A stretch of 64,000 nt of DNA, taken from assembly GCA_964506245.1 (NCBI GenBank), contig CAZDKK010000005.1:62001-126000 (forward strand), written 5' to 3'. The DNA comes from CAZDKK01 sp964506245 (GTDB lineage Bacteria; Eisenbacteria; RBG-16-71-46; CAIMUX01; WJJG01). Shown here piece by piece: positions 1 to 8,150 of this stretch; positions within the stretch are counted from its first letter, which is position 1; every line of letters starts with the position of its first letter. Below the pieces are notes generated by a model. It was not told the origin of the DNA. It made no database searches and saw only the letters and a list, made by a program, of their open reading frames with translations. The translations under genes and the position numbers were made by a program.

Positions 1-587
1 ACGATCCTGCCGTGCATGCGGTCAAGGAGACCACCTGGCACGGGGCGGTCGCCTTCTGCGACTGGCTGAGCCTCCGCATGGGGTTCCCGCGCGCGTACGA
101 TCACGCGACCTGGGAGTGCAACGGGGGCGACCCGTACGGCGCCCGCGGCTATCGGTTGCCGACCGATGCCGAGTGGGAGTACGCGGCGCAGTTCGACGAT
201 GAGCGGATGTACCCGTGGGGAAACGAACCGCCCGATTGCAGCCGCGCGAACTACTACCTTCCACCCTACCAGCTCTGTGTCGGATGGACCGCCCCGGCCG
301 GAAGCCATCCCAGCGCACCGGCCAGCCTCGGGCTGTTCCACATGGCCGGCAACATGTGGGAATGGTGCAATGACCGGTACATGTGCGACCTGGGGACCGA
401 TCCGGTGGTGGATCCCCCGGGGCCGCTCACGGGCGATCGCCGCGTCTGTCACGGTGGCGGTTACGCCAGCGGTCCCAATGACATGCGGTGCGCTCTGCGC
501 GTTTACACCTACCCGGCGAGCAGCAGCTACACTCACGGGTTCCGCATCGCGAGAACGTCCAGCAGGCTCACCTCGGGTCGACAATGA
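1..587 (+). CDS. Formylglycine-generating-enzyme-like (SUMF1 fold) protein, 5' truncated
   Basis: This is the C-terminal part of an FGE-sulfatase domain protein whose start lies before the window; the reading frame is open from the first bases. The hallmarks are the RLPTDAEWEYAAQF segment, the MAGNMWEWCND segment, a GGGYASG stretch and the terminal GFRIAR. True formylglycine-generating enzymes oxidise an active-site cysteine of sulfatases. Most bacterial members of this fold are not proven FGEs, and the catalytic cysteine pair cannot be judged from a fragment. The only sulfatase-fold gene nearby (9330) lacks the modifiable Cys, so a local FGE/sulfatase pairing is not supported. The last 55 bases overlap the convergent metallophosphoesterase gene. 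Confidence 0.85.
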   Translation, partial: DPAVHAVKETTWHGAVAFCDWLSLRMGFPRAYDHATWECNGGDPYGARGYRLPTDAEWEYAAQFDDERMYPWGNEPPDCSRANYYLPPYQLCVGWTAPAGSHPSAPASLGLFHMAGNMWEWCNDRYMCDLGTDPVVDPPGPLTGDRRVCHGGGYASGPNDMRCALRVYTYPASSSYTHGFRIARTSSRLTSGRQ

Positions 588-1393
588 AAGCGGATCCCAT
601 AGAGGCTGCCCACCCCGCGGGTTGTATAGATCGAGCGGCCCTTCCACGCGTGGAGACCGGACACGAACCCGCGGTCACGCACGGGTACGATCGGTGGACC
701 CAGGAGCGGGAGGACGACCTGCCCGCCGTGGGTATGACCGCAGAGCATGAGATCCCAGGGATGCGGCTCCAGGGCGTCCTTGGTGTCCGGATTGTGGGCC
801 AGGGCGACGATCGCCTGGACCTCCTCGCTCTGCAGCCCTTGAAAGGCCGCCTGGGGATCGCACCCGCCCGCCCAGAGATCCGCCACGCCCGCCACGCCGA
901 TCCTGGATCCGGCGACCTCCAGTACCCGCGACGCGTTGTGGAGCACGACAAACCCAGCTTCCTCGAGCATCCCCGTGATCAAGTTCGGGTCGCGGGGCCC
1001 TCCCCGCGGATGGCTCCAGCTCCCGCCGTCGTGGTTCCCGAGCACCGCCACGGCCGGTGCAGCCGCGGGCAGGGCCCGCAGCAGCGCTCCGTACGGCTTG
1101 AGGTCGAGGGCTTCCCCGGCGGTGATGAAGTCCCCCGTGACGCAGATGAGCTCGGGCCTGCGCTGCAGACCGGAACGGATCGCCTGCTCGATCAGCGCGA
1201 GCGGGACGACGGCGGAGTAATGGAGATCGGAGAGATGCAGGATCCTGAGCGGGGCGCTGAGCCGCGCGCGGGGCAGCCGAATCGCCACCTCTCGGACTTC
1301 GAGCCAGCTGGATTCCAGGAGCCGCGAGTAGGCGGCCCCCAACACCCCCAGGGCGCCTACCCCCAGGAGCAGCTTGCGTCTGCTGATAGACAT
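533..1393 (-). CDS. Tat-exported calcineurin-like metallophosphoesterase (YaeI/YkuE type)
   Basis: A dimetal phosphoesterase of 286 residues. The canonical motifs appear in order: HLSDLH (D-x-H), VTGDF (GD), LGNHDG (GNHD), a lone His in LAHNPD, and CGHTHGGQ. The C-terminal CRPEVSLL segment is typical of the YaeI/YkuE branch. The N-terminus MSISRRKLLLGVGALG carries a twin-arginine-like pair before a hydrophobic stretch, so Tat export or a membrane anchor is likely; relatives act on UDP-diacylglucosamine or other phosphoesters at the membrane. The ATG at 1393 was chosen over upstream starts because it follows AGAGGA at good spacing and places the signal sequence at the N-terminus. It is divergent from the GT-C gene at 1542 and overlaps the FGE-like gene tail to tail. 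Confidence 0.87.
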   Translation of the reverse strand: MSISRRKLLLGVGALGVLGAAYSRLLESSWLEVREVAIRLPRARLSAPLRILHLSDLHYSAVVPLALIEQAIRSGLQRRPELICVTGDFITAGEALDLKPYGALLRALPAAAPAVAVLGNHDGGSWSHPRGGPRDPNLITGMLEEAGFVVLHNASRVLEVAGSRIGVAGVADLWAGGCDPQAAFQGLQSEEVQAIVALAHNPDTKDALEPHPWDLMLCGHTHGGQVVLPLLGPPIVPVRDRGFVSGLHAWKGRSIYTTRGVGSLYGIRFHCRPEVSLLDVLAMRNP

Positions 1394-1541
1394 CTCCACT
1401 GTCCTCTGCTCGGTCCCGGTGCGCGGTTCGGCCGGCGGATCGCGATCCACGCGTGGCCGCGCGCAGTAGAGCAACGTCGCGCGCCGGAGGTCAACCGCGA
1501 AGACCGCGCCGGCGGGAACACGTGATCTCAGGAGAGACCCG

Positions 1542-3842
1542 ATGGAGACCCACTTCCAACGCCGCCCGGGGGCACCCGCGCCACACGCACCGGAGGGCCC
1601 GCCCGGCCGGCCCCCGGCCGGCGCCACCCGGTCCGCCCGGGCCGGCCTCCTGTGGCGCATCGCGCTGCTCGTGGTGCTCGTGGGTCTGGCCTACAGCCCA
1701 GCCCTGACGGGCGGGTTCATCTGGGACGACCGCCCCTACGTGACCGAGAATGCCCTCCTGACAGCCCCGGACGGGCTCGGACGCATCTGGTTCCAGCTCG
1801 GAGCCACCATTCAGTACTACCCCCTGGTGTTCACGACCTTCTACCTCGAACGTTCCCTGTGGGGGCTGAACCCGGTCGGGTACCACGTCGTCAACCTCCT
1901 GCTCCACGTGCTCAATGCGGTGCTCTTGTGGATCCTGCTGCGCCGCCTCTCCGTGCCTGGCGCGTGGTTGGTCGCCTTGATCTTCGCGCTGCACCCCGTG
2001 CAGGTGGAGTCCGTGGCCTGGATCACGCAGCGCAAGAACGTGCTCTCGTGCGCCTTCGCGCTGTTGTCCCTGCTCGCATTCGATCGGTTCCATCGCCTCG
2101 ATGCGCGCGCGAGCGCCACGCCACGGCGGTGGGGGGCTTACGGGCTCGCCTGGGTGCTCTTCGCTTGCGCCCTGCTGAGCAAGACAGCCGTGGCCACGCT
2201 GCCGGTGGTGATCCTCCTCATCCTGTGGTGGAAGCGAGATCGGCTGGCCTGGCGCGATGTCGTGCCGCTCGCGCCCTTCTTCGCCCTGGGCTTGGCCATG
2301 TCCCTGGTCACCACCTACGTGGAGCGCCACTTCGTCTACGCCGTCGAGGTCGATTCGTCGCTGGGGGTGATCGACCGGTTGCTCCTCGCGGGACGGGCGC
2401 TCTGGTTCTATGTGGGCAAGCTCATCTGGCCGTCGGATCTGGCGTTCATCTACCCGCGCTGGGAGGTGCACCAGCACCCCTGGTGGCAGTACCTGGCGGC
2501 CGTGGGGGTTGCCGGTGTGGTCGTCGGCCTCTGGTGCCTGAGGCGGCGACTGGGGAAGGGGCCGCTGGCCGCGGCCCTGATCTTCATCGTGTCGTTGGTG
2601 CCCGTCCTGGGATTCGTCGACTTCTTCTTCATGCGCTATTCGTTCGTCGCGGATCATTACTTGTACATGGCCGCGGTGCCGCTGGCCTTGGTCTTCGTGG
2701 CGCTGATCGCCCGGGGCTCCGGCATCCTTCGGACGAAAGCGCATGCGGCCACGCTGGCGGGCGGCGCCGCGCTGGTGGGCTTGCTCGGGCTCCTCACCTG
2801 GCAGCAGGCCGGGATCTATCGGGGCGAGAAGACGATCTGGCTCGACACCGTGGAGAAGAATCCCGGTTGTTCGCTGGCTCACATCAACCTGGGAGGCTTG
2901 CGCCTGGAGGAAGGGGCCGTGGATGAGGCCCTGGCATATTACCGCGAAGGCGTGCGGCTCGACCCGAACTCCTTCCATGCGCAGTACAACCTCGCCTCGC
3001 TGCTGCAGAACCTGGGGAACCTCGAAGAGGCGGAGCAGCACTATCTGACGACGCTGCAGCTTCAGCCAAACCATCTGAGAGCCCGGGCAAACCTCTCGCT
3101 CATCGCCTACGCGCGTGGCGACGTCGATGGCGCGTTGGCCTATCTGCGCGACGCACTGGCCATCGATTCGACCTTCACCGGCGCCCTCTACAACCGCGGG
3201 TGGATTCTCCAGCAGCGCGGAGAGCCCGAAGAGGCGATCGACTGCTACGAGCGCACCGTCCGCTGGGATCCGGATCACGCTCGGGCCCATGAGAGCTTGG
3301 CGCAGCTCTACGGGGCCCGCGGGGACCTGGCCGGCGCCGCGCGGCATTGGCGGGAACTCGCCCGAATCCGGCCATCCTTGCCGGCGGCCCCGTACAACCT
3401 CGGAATGGTGCTGAAGGCCCAAGGCGGGCTCGACGAGGCCATCAAGCAGTTCAACGAGGCCCTGAGGCTGGATCCGAAGTACGCTGCGGCCCGCAATGCC
3501 CTGAGCATCGCGCTCTTCCAGCGGGGAGATGCCCGGGGCGCGATGGCGGAGTGCCAGCGCGTGCTCGCGGACGATCCGGGGAACCCGGAAGCCGGCACGA
3601 ATCTTGCCTTGATGCTCCTGGCCGGGGGCCGAACGGAGGAGGCGGTCGAGCGACTCAAGAACGTGCTGCGAACCCATCCGGAATTCGACCAGGCGCTGCT
3701 CAACCTCGGAAAGGTGTATTGCATGCGCGGCAATCTGGCCGAGGGTGTGCCGCTCCTGCGCGAGGCGCTGCGAGTCAACCCGAACAACCGTGAGGCTCGG
3801 CTGGCGCTCGACCAGGCCCTGGGGAGCCAGGGAAGCCGGTGA
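1542..3842 (+). CDS. TMTC-like GT-C membrane glycosyltransferase with C-terminal TPR repeats
   Basis: A 766-residue polytopic membrane protein. The first half (about 35-425) is a GT-C-type hydrophobic core. Its first outer loop holds GFIWDDRPYV, whose acidic pair is the position of the GT-C catalytic acid, followed by QYYPLVFT and HPVQVESVAW then RKNVL. The second half (about 435-760) is a run of roughly ten TPRs with repeated N-L and A-P-N positions. This architecture matches the eukaryotic TMTC O-mannosyltransferases and their uncharacterised bacterial relatives. TMTC enzymes use dolichyl-phosphate mannose; a GT2 related to dolichyl-phosphate-mannose synthase lies at 7367. The start follows AGGAGA. 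The activity is inferred. A non-enzymatic TPR scaffold is the main alternative. Confidence 0.8.
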   Translation: METHFQRRPGAPAPHAPEGPPGRPPAGATRSARAGLLWRIALLVVLVGLAYSPALTGGFIWDDRPYVTENALLTAPDGLGRIWFQLGATIQYYPLVFTTFYLERSLWGLNPVGYHVVNLLLHVLNAVLLWILLRRLSVPGAWLVALIFALHPVQVESVAWITQRKNVLSCAFALLSLLAFDRFHRLDARASATPRRWGAYGLAWVLFACALLSKTAVATLPVVILLILWWKRDRLAWRDVVPLAPFFALGLAMSLVTTYVERHFVYAVEVDSSLGVIDRLLLAGRALWFYVGKLIWPSDLAFIYPRWEVHQHPWWQYLAAVGVAGVVVGLWCLRRRLGKGPLAAALIFIVSLVPVLGFVDFFFMRYSFVADHYLYMAAVPLALVFVALIARGSGILRTKAHAATLAGGAALVGLLGLLTWQQAGIYRGEKTIWLDTVEKNPGCSLAHINLGGLRLEEGAVDEALAYYREGVRLDPNSFHAQYNLASLLQNLGNLEEAEQHYLTTLQLQPNHLRARANLSLIAYARGDVDGALAYLRDALAIDSTFTGALYNRGWILQQRGEPEEAIDCYERTVRWDPDHARAHESLAQLYGARGDLAGAARHWRELARIRPSLPAAPYNLGMVLKAQGGLDEAIKQFNEALRLDPKYAAARNALSIALFQRGDARGAMAECQRVLADDPGNPEAGTNLALMLLAGGRTEEAVERLKNVLRTHPEFDQALLNLGKVYCMRGNLAEGVPLLREALRVNPNNREARLALDQALGSQGSR

Positions 3843-4156
3843 GTGCACCCCCGAGACAGCGCCCCAGCGGCTCGGGGCAAGGGACCGCGGGCCGGGGCGG
3901 CGCTCCGCGTCGGGGGCGTCGCCAGATCTTATTATATAGATGTAAGTTACGGGATTGCCCAGCGCGCCCCGCTCCCCGGGACGCAAACCCGTCCGCCGGG
4001 TATAATCCACCCAGATGCAGCGGTGAGGGCTACCCAGACCCCGGAAACCCGGTAGATTCTCCCGCCGCGACCCGATCAACCGAGGAAAGGGCCGGGTCGA
4101 TCAACGCTGATTCGACCTGCACGCCCGTCGAGAATCTGGAGGAGAGGGCCTGAAAG
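3843..4156. other. Intergenic region upstream of the FKBP gene
   Basis: About 310 bases without a credible gene. It contains the only clearly AT-rich patch of the neighbourhood (about 3928-3949, with an ATTATATA run) and a perfect TATAAT at 4001. The rest is GC-rich. No terminator with a U-tract was seen after the GT-C gene. Confidence 0.6.
4001..4006 (+). promoter_or_regulatory. Putative -10 box (TATAAT) for the FKBP gene
   Basis: A perfect TATAAT lies about 150 bases before the FKBP start in otherwise GC-rich DNA. The bases 17 upstream (about GGGACG) do not resemble a -35 box, so the promoter is only half supported. Confidence 0.35.
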
Positions 4157-4915
4157 ATGAGATCCATCCTGCTGCCGATGCTGGCGCTGTCGCTGGCTGT
4201 TTGTCTGACGCAATCGGCTCCCGCGCAGATGAAGGAGGGGAAGGGTGCCCCCGAGGGCACGGCTGCTCGGCCGAGCACGGCCGCCGACATGAACGAGGTC
4301 GAGCTCTGGAGCTACGCCGTCGGCATGAACGTGGGGAACAAGCTCAGGTACGCCAAGGACATCCTCGACACGGATGCGCTCGTGTTGGGCATCCTGGATG
4401 TGCTCTACGGTGAGCCGCTCATCTCGCAGGAAAAGAGCTTCCTGCTCCGCCAGGAGTTCAACGAGGCCAGGCTGCAGGCCACCGATCGCGAGCGTGCCGC
4501 CGAGGGCGCGAAGAACGCGGAGCTGGGAAGGACGTTTCTCGTCGAGAACATGAAGAAGCCAGGGGTAATCACGACCGAGTCAGGTCTGCAGTACGAAGTC
4601 CTCGCGGAGGGTCAGGGCCCGACACCCGATCTCCTGGACGAAGTGGTCGTGAGCTGCCGCAAGATGTACGTGGACGGGACCGAGTTCGAGAGCTCGGACA
4701 ACTTCGGGAAGCCGTACGTCTTCCGCGTCGACACGGCGATCGCTGGATGGCAGGAAGGCCTGCGGATGATGAAGGTGGGGAGCAAGTATCGCTTATACAT
4801 TCCCCCGGAGCTTGGCTACGGCCCAGTGGGCATGGGCTGGCTGATCGGGCCGTACGCCACGCTGATCTACGAAACGGAGCTGCTGGAGATCCACAAACAC
4901 GCTGGGGGCGAATAG
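4157..4915 (+). CDS. Exported FKBP-type peptidyl-prolyl isomerase-like protein
   Basis: A 252-residue protein with a Sec signal peptide (about 1-24, ending APAQ). An alpha-helical N-terminal domain follows, as in FkpA/Mip dimerisation domains (about 45-140), then a C-terminal FKBP domain (about 150-247) recognisable from the AGWQEGLRMMKVGSKYRLYI, IPPELGYG and LIYETELLEI segments. FKBPs isomerise X-Pro bonds and chaperone proteins in the envelope. Two pocket positions differ: the usual VxYxG tyrosine region reads VVSCRK, and the usual F-D reads F-E in GTEFESS. Reduced or altered isomerase activity is therefore possible, and a chaperone role may dominate. It stands alone and converges on the second GT-C gene. 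Confidence 0.88.
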   Translation: MRSILLPMLALSLAVCLTQSAPAQMKEGKGAPEGTAARPSTAADMNEVELWSYAVGMNVGNKLRYAKDILDTDALVLGILDVLYGEPLISQEKSFLLRQEFNEARLQATDRERAAEGAKNAELGRTFLVENMKKPGVITTESGLQYEVLAEGQGPTPDLLDEVVVSCRKMYVDGTEFESSDNFGKPYVFRVDTAIAGWQEGLRMMKVGSKYRLYIPPELGYGPVGMGWLIGPYATLIYETELLEIHKHAGGE

Positions 4916-4933
4916 CACCCTCAGACGCCGCCA

Positions 4934-4971
4934 GCGCCGGGCGCGCCGAGCCGAGACCGGCCGCCCGGCGC
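4934..4971. terminator. Bidirectional hairpin between convergent genes
   Basis: A perfect 10-bp inverted repeat, GCGCCGGGCG at 4934-4943 and CGCCCGGCGC at 4962-4971, with an 18-base loop. It lies in the 65-base gap between two convergent stop codons. There is no U-tract, so it may act as a weak terminator or an RNA 3'-end stabiliser on both strands. Confidence 0.55.
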
Positions 4972-4980
4972 CCGCCAGGA

Positions 4981-7164
4981 CTACGGGCGGGCGAGCGGCC
5001 GGCCCTGCGAGAACGCGTCGATCTGAGCCCGCAGCCGGGCCTGGATGGGCGCGTCGTTGCTTCTCTGCGCGATGTCCAGGGCTCGCTGCGCCGTGGCGGC
5101 TGCCTCCGCGAAGCGGCCGACCTCTGCCTGGGCCGCCGCCAGCAGGTAGAGCAGGTGCGGGTTGCGGTCATCGGTCCGCGCGATCAGGTCGTTCGCAATG
5201 CGCAGCGCCTCCTCGCCGTTGCGATCCGCGGGATCGGATGCGGTCGCCAGCATCAGGCCCAGCTGCATGAGGAAGGGGATGTTGTCCGCGACGCGCTCGC
5301 TGGCGAAGCGGGCCGCCGCAATCGCCTCGGAGGTTCTGTTCCAGCGCAAGAGCGCGTTCAGCCGCGCCTCGTGGTAGGCGGCTTCTCCCGGCCTGAGCTC
5401 GCAGGCGCGGCGATACGCGTCCAGCGCCTGGTCGATCTTGCCCTGTCCAGCCCGGACCTCCGCGAGCACGAACCAGATGACCGAGTCGTCCATCCGGCGG
5501 CGGATGTCCCAGGCCGCGCGGCCCCGCTGCGGATCGTACTGCTTCTCGAGCAGCTCGGTCAGCGTCGCCTCCGCTTCCGCGAGGCGTCCGAGACGCCAGA
5601 GGGCCCGGCCCAGGGCGAACAGCGCCGGGGCGTGGTCGCTCTTGACGGCCAGGCAGTTGAGCGCCATCTGTCGCGAGGCCTCGAGATTCCCCTCGCGGAA
5701 ACGAATCGCGGCCAGATTGGTGTACGCCAGAATCGCGGCCTCGCTCGGCGGTGGGCTGATCGCCAGGGCCCGCTCGTAGCAGGCGGCCGCCTCCGCATCG
5801 CGCCCTTGCCGTCCTAGCCACGCGCCGTAGTTGATCTGGACGATCCAGTTGTCGGGGGTCTTGGCGGCCGTGTCCGCCCACAGCGTCCCCAGATTGCGGA
5901 AGACGCCCACCCGCCGGTAGGAGGCGCCGGCGAGGGAGGCCAGCACCACCACCGCGACGGCCAGCATGGCGACCTGCCGGTCGGACCGGGGTCGCTTCCC
6001 GGGTTCTGCACCGGCCGCGGCACTCCACGCGCCCGCGGCGAGCAGGAACACGCCGATGCAGGCCAGATACTGGAAGTGATCCGCCACGTAGGAGTAGCGC
6101 GCAAAAGCGATGTTGACGAACCCCAAGGCCGGGAAGATGGCTGCGGCGTAGTAGAGCGCCGCGGCCACCGGCCCGCGCCCGATTCTGCCCGCCCGCAGCA
6201 GCACGAACAGCGCGATCGCGACCAGCACTGCCCCCAGGGGCAGCAGCCACTGGAGCAGGCTGGCGGAGTCGACGGGCCAGCGGCGGTAGAAGAAGGCCAG
6301 ATCCGCGGGCCAGACGAGCTTGGCCGGATAGAACCAGAAGGCGCGACCGGCGATCAGGATCCGATCGAGGAGCGTGATCTGCTGGAAGACCGATCCGGTG
6401 CCTTCGGTCAGCATGTGTCGGTACTCGTGCTGGCGCACCAGCGTGCCCATCGCCGCACCCAGGATGATCATCAGCACCAGGGGGACCCACCGGGAGGGTG
6501 GGAAAGGACGCCGGCGCCACCAGAGGGCCAGGCCGACGCCGATCGGCAGCACCGCGGCGGTCGTCTTGCTGAACAGCGCCAGGACGAAGCAGAGCAACGA
6601 AGCGCCGAGCCAGCGAGAGCGCGACGTCTCGTCGAACCGGACGTAGCTCAGTGCCGCCAGGAAGAAGAAAACGGCGCACAGGACGTTCTTGCGCTCCGTC
6701 ACCCAGGCCACCGACTCGACACAGACCGGGTGCAGCGCGAAGAGGAACGCCGCGAGCCAAGCGGCCCGAACCCCCAGCCGCCGGAGCAGGAAGAACAGCA
6801 GCACGGCCGCCAGCGCGTGCAGCAGCACGTTGACCGCGTGGTAACCGAGCGGGTGGAGACCCCAGATCAGGTACTCGGCCCGGAACATCGTGAAGACGAG
6901 GGGATAGTACTGCGGGTTGAGAGAAGATGCGGGGTTCCAGATGTCGCCGAGCCCGCCGGGCTGCGTCACCAGGCTGTTGAGCACGATGTAGTCATCGTCA
7001 TCCCAGATGAACTCGGCCCGATAGCTCGGGAGGTAGACGACCGCGACCGCGATGACGATGCCAAGGGCGATCAGCCAGGCCCAACGGCCGCTGCCACGAT
7101 GGGCAAGCGTGTCCGGCTGCGTGACGCCCTGCGCTCGGCTACCGTTCCACGTCTCGCCCGCCAT
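4981..7164 (-). CDS. TMTC-like GT-C membrane glycosyltransferase with TPRs (second copy)
   Basis: A 727-residue paralogue of the 1542-3842 product. The same landmarks recur: EFIWDDDDYI in the first outer loop, QYYPLVFTMF, HPVCVESVAW followed by RKNVL, then multiple membrane spans to about residue 420 and a TPR region (about 440-715). The acidic cluster is richer (WDDDD) than in the first copy. The start at 7164 is preceded by GGGAGA. It shares a 200-base divergent region with the GT2 gene at 7367, as expected if donor synthesis and transfer are co-regulated. The two GT-C copies face each other around the FKBP gene. O-mannosylation is inferred from the TMTC family and is not proven here. Confidence 0.8.
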   Translation of the reverse strand: MAGETWNGSRAQGVTQPDTLAHRGSGRWAWLIALGIVIAVAVVYLPSYRAEFIWDDDDYIVLNSLVTQPGGLGDIWNPASSLNPQYYPLVFTMFRAEYLIWGLHPLGYHAVNVLLHALAAVLLFFLLRRLGVRAAWLAAFLFALHPVCVESVAWVTERKNVLCAVFFFLAALSYVRFDETSRSRWLGASLLCFVLALFSKTTAAVLPIGVGLALWWRRRPFPPSRWVPLVLMIILGAAMGTLVRQHEYRHMLTEGTGSVFQQITLLDRILIAGRAFWFYPAKLVWPADLAFFYRRWPVDSASLLQWLLPLGAVLVAIALFVLLRAGRIGRGPVAAALYYAAAIFPALGFVNIAFARYSYVADHFQYLACIGVFLLAAGAWSAAAGAEPGKRPRSDRQVAMLAVAVVVLASLAGASYRRVGVFRNLGTLWADTAAKTPDNWIVQINYGAWLGRQGRDAEAAACYERALAISPPPSEAAILAYTNLAAIRFREGNLEASRQMALNCLAVKSDHAPALFALGRALWRLGRLAEAEATLTELLEKQYDPQRGRAAWDIRRRMDDSVIWFVLAEVRAGQGKIDQALDAYRRACELRPGEAAYHEARLNALLRWNRTSEAIAAARFASERVADNIPFLMQLGLMLATASDPADRNGEEALRIANDLIARTDDRNPHLLYLLAAAQAEVGRFAEAAATAQRALDIAQRSNDAPIQARLRAQIDAFSQGRPLARP

Positions 7165-7235
7165 GCGATCTCCCGGGGACCTGAGCCGGGCACGAAACCC
7201 CGACCCGCCCGACTCCGCGGCCCTTGGCCATGAGT

Positions 7236-7264
7236 TTGAACTCGGCGGCGGAAATGGGCATAAT
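7236..7264 (+). promoter_or_regulatory. Sigma-70-like promoter for the GT2-flippase-sulfatase genes
   Basis: TTGAAC at 7236-7241 and CATAAT at 7259-7264 are separated by 17 bases. They match the -35 and -10 consensus at 4/6 and 5/6 positions and lie about 100 bases before the GT2 start, in the divergent gap with the GT-C gene. Confidence 0.5.
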
Positions 7265-7366
7265 CCATGCTACCATATGCCGTTCCGTGCAGCCAGGGAA
7301 CCGCGCGGGTCTGCTGGGCATCCCCGCGCGCGGGTGGCGCGGGACCCGCACAGGATGGGAAGCGAC

Positions 7367-8098
7367 ATGAGCACCGAGGACAAGATCGCCGCGCGCCGCG
7401 GTGTGCCGCCCGGGTTCCGGAGCATCTCGATCACCTTGCCGTGCTACAACGAAGCGGAGAATGTCGCGCGCGTCGTGGCCAACGTCCGGGATGCCCTGGC
7501 CGGCCTCGACCTGGCTGCCGAGATCATCATCGTCGACGACGGGAGCGGAGACGGCACCGGACCCATCGCCGACGAACTCGCGCGGACCGTGCCCGGCGTC
7601 CGGGTCATCCACCACGGAGTCAATCGGGGCTACGGGGCAGCGCTCCGATCCGGACTGACCAGCGCCACGACCGACATCGTGGGGTACATCGATGGCGACG
7701 GGCAGTTCGATGCGGCCGAGATCCACAAGCTGCTGCCGCACATCGGGCAGGTCGACATCGTCTCGGGAATCCGTCGCACCCGCCGCGATCCGATCGGCCG
7801 CCGAATCATCAGCCGCATGTGGGCCTGGCTGATGCGGCGCGTGCTCCACATCACCCCGCTGGACATCAACAGCGGTTTCAAGATCTACCGCCGGCGCGTG
7901 TTCGAGGGCGTCGAGCTGCTGTCGAACGGCGCGTTCATCGATGCCGAGATCTTCGCCCGCGCGCAGAAGCGGGGACTCACCGTGAAGGAGGTGGAGATCG
8001 AGCATCTGCCCCGCACCGCCGGCCGGCAGACGGGCGCCAATCCCATGGTCATCTTGAGGGCATTTCGCGAGCTGCTGCGCCTGCGCCGCACGCTGTGA
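7367..8098 (+). CDS. GT2 glycosyltransferase, DPM1/polyprenyl-phosphate hexosyltransferase type
   Basis: A 243-residue soluble GT-A enzyme without C-terminal membrane spans. It shows the ITLPCYNEAENV start of the GT2 fold, the IIVDDGSGDGT nucleotide-binding loop, a GYIDGDGQFD metal site, and a SGFKIYRR segment typical of DPM1-like synthases. Such enzymes move mannose or glucose from the nucleotide sugar to a polyprenyl phosphate on the cytoplasmic face. The ATG at 7367 was preferred; an in-frame ATG at 7355 is also possible. The flippase-like gene follows 52 bases later, and TMTC-like GT-Cs that would consume such a lipid donor flank it. Donor sugar and lipid are unknown. Confidence 0.85.
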   Translation: MSTEDKIAARRGVPPGFRSISITLPCYNEAENVARVVANVRDALAGLDLAAEIIIVDDGSGDGTGPIADELARTVPGVRVIHHGVNRGYGAALRSGLTSATTDIVGYIDGDGQFDAAEIHKLLPHIGQVDIVSGIRRTRRDPIGRRIISRMWAWLMRRVLHITPLDINSGFKIYRRRVFEGVELLSNGAFIDAEIFARAQKRGLTVKEVEIEHLPRTAGRQTGANPMVILRAFRELLRLRRTL

Positions 8099-8150
8099 CG
8101 GTGCCTCCCCCCGGGGATCGGTGGCAGGCGAGGGGACCGAGGATAGGCCG

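Noticed and set aside
1491..4079. Very long open frame (862 codons) antisense to the first GT-C gene
   Set aside because: It mirrors a well-supported membrane/TPR gene on the other strand, is rich in Arg, Gly, Pro and Gln, and has no motif or ribosome site. Such frames are common in DNA of this GC content.
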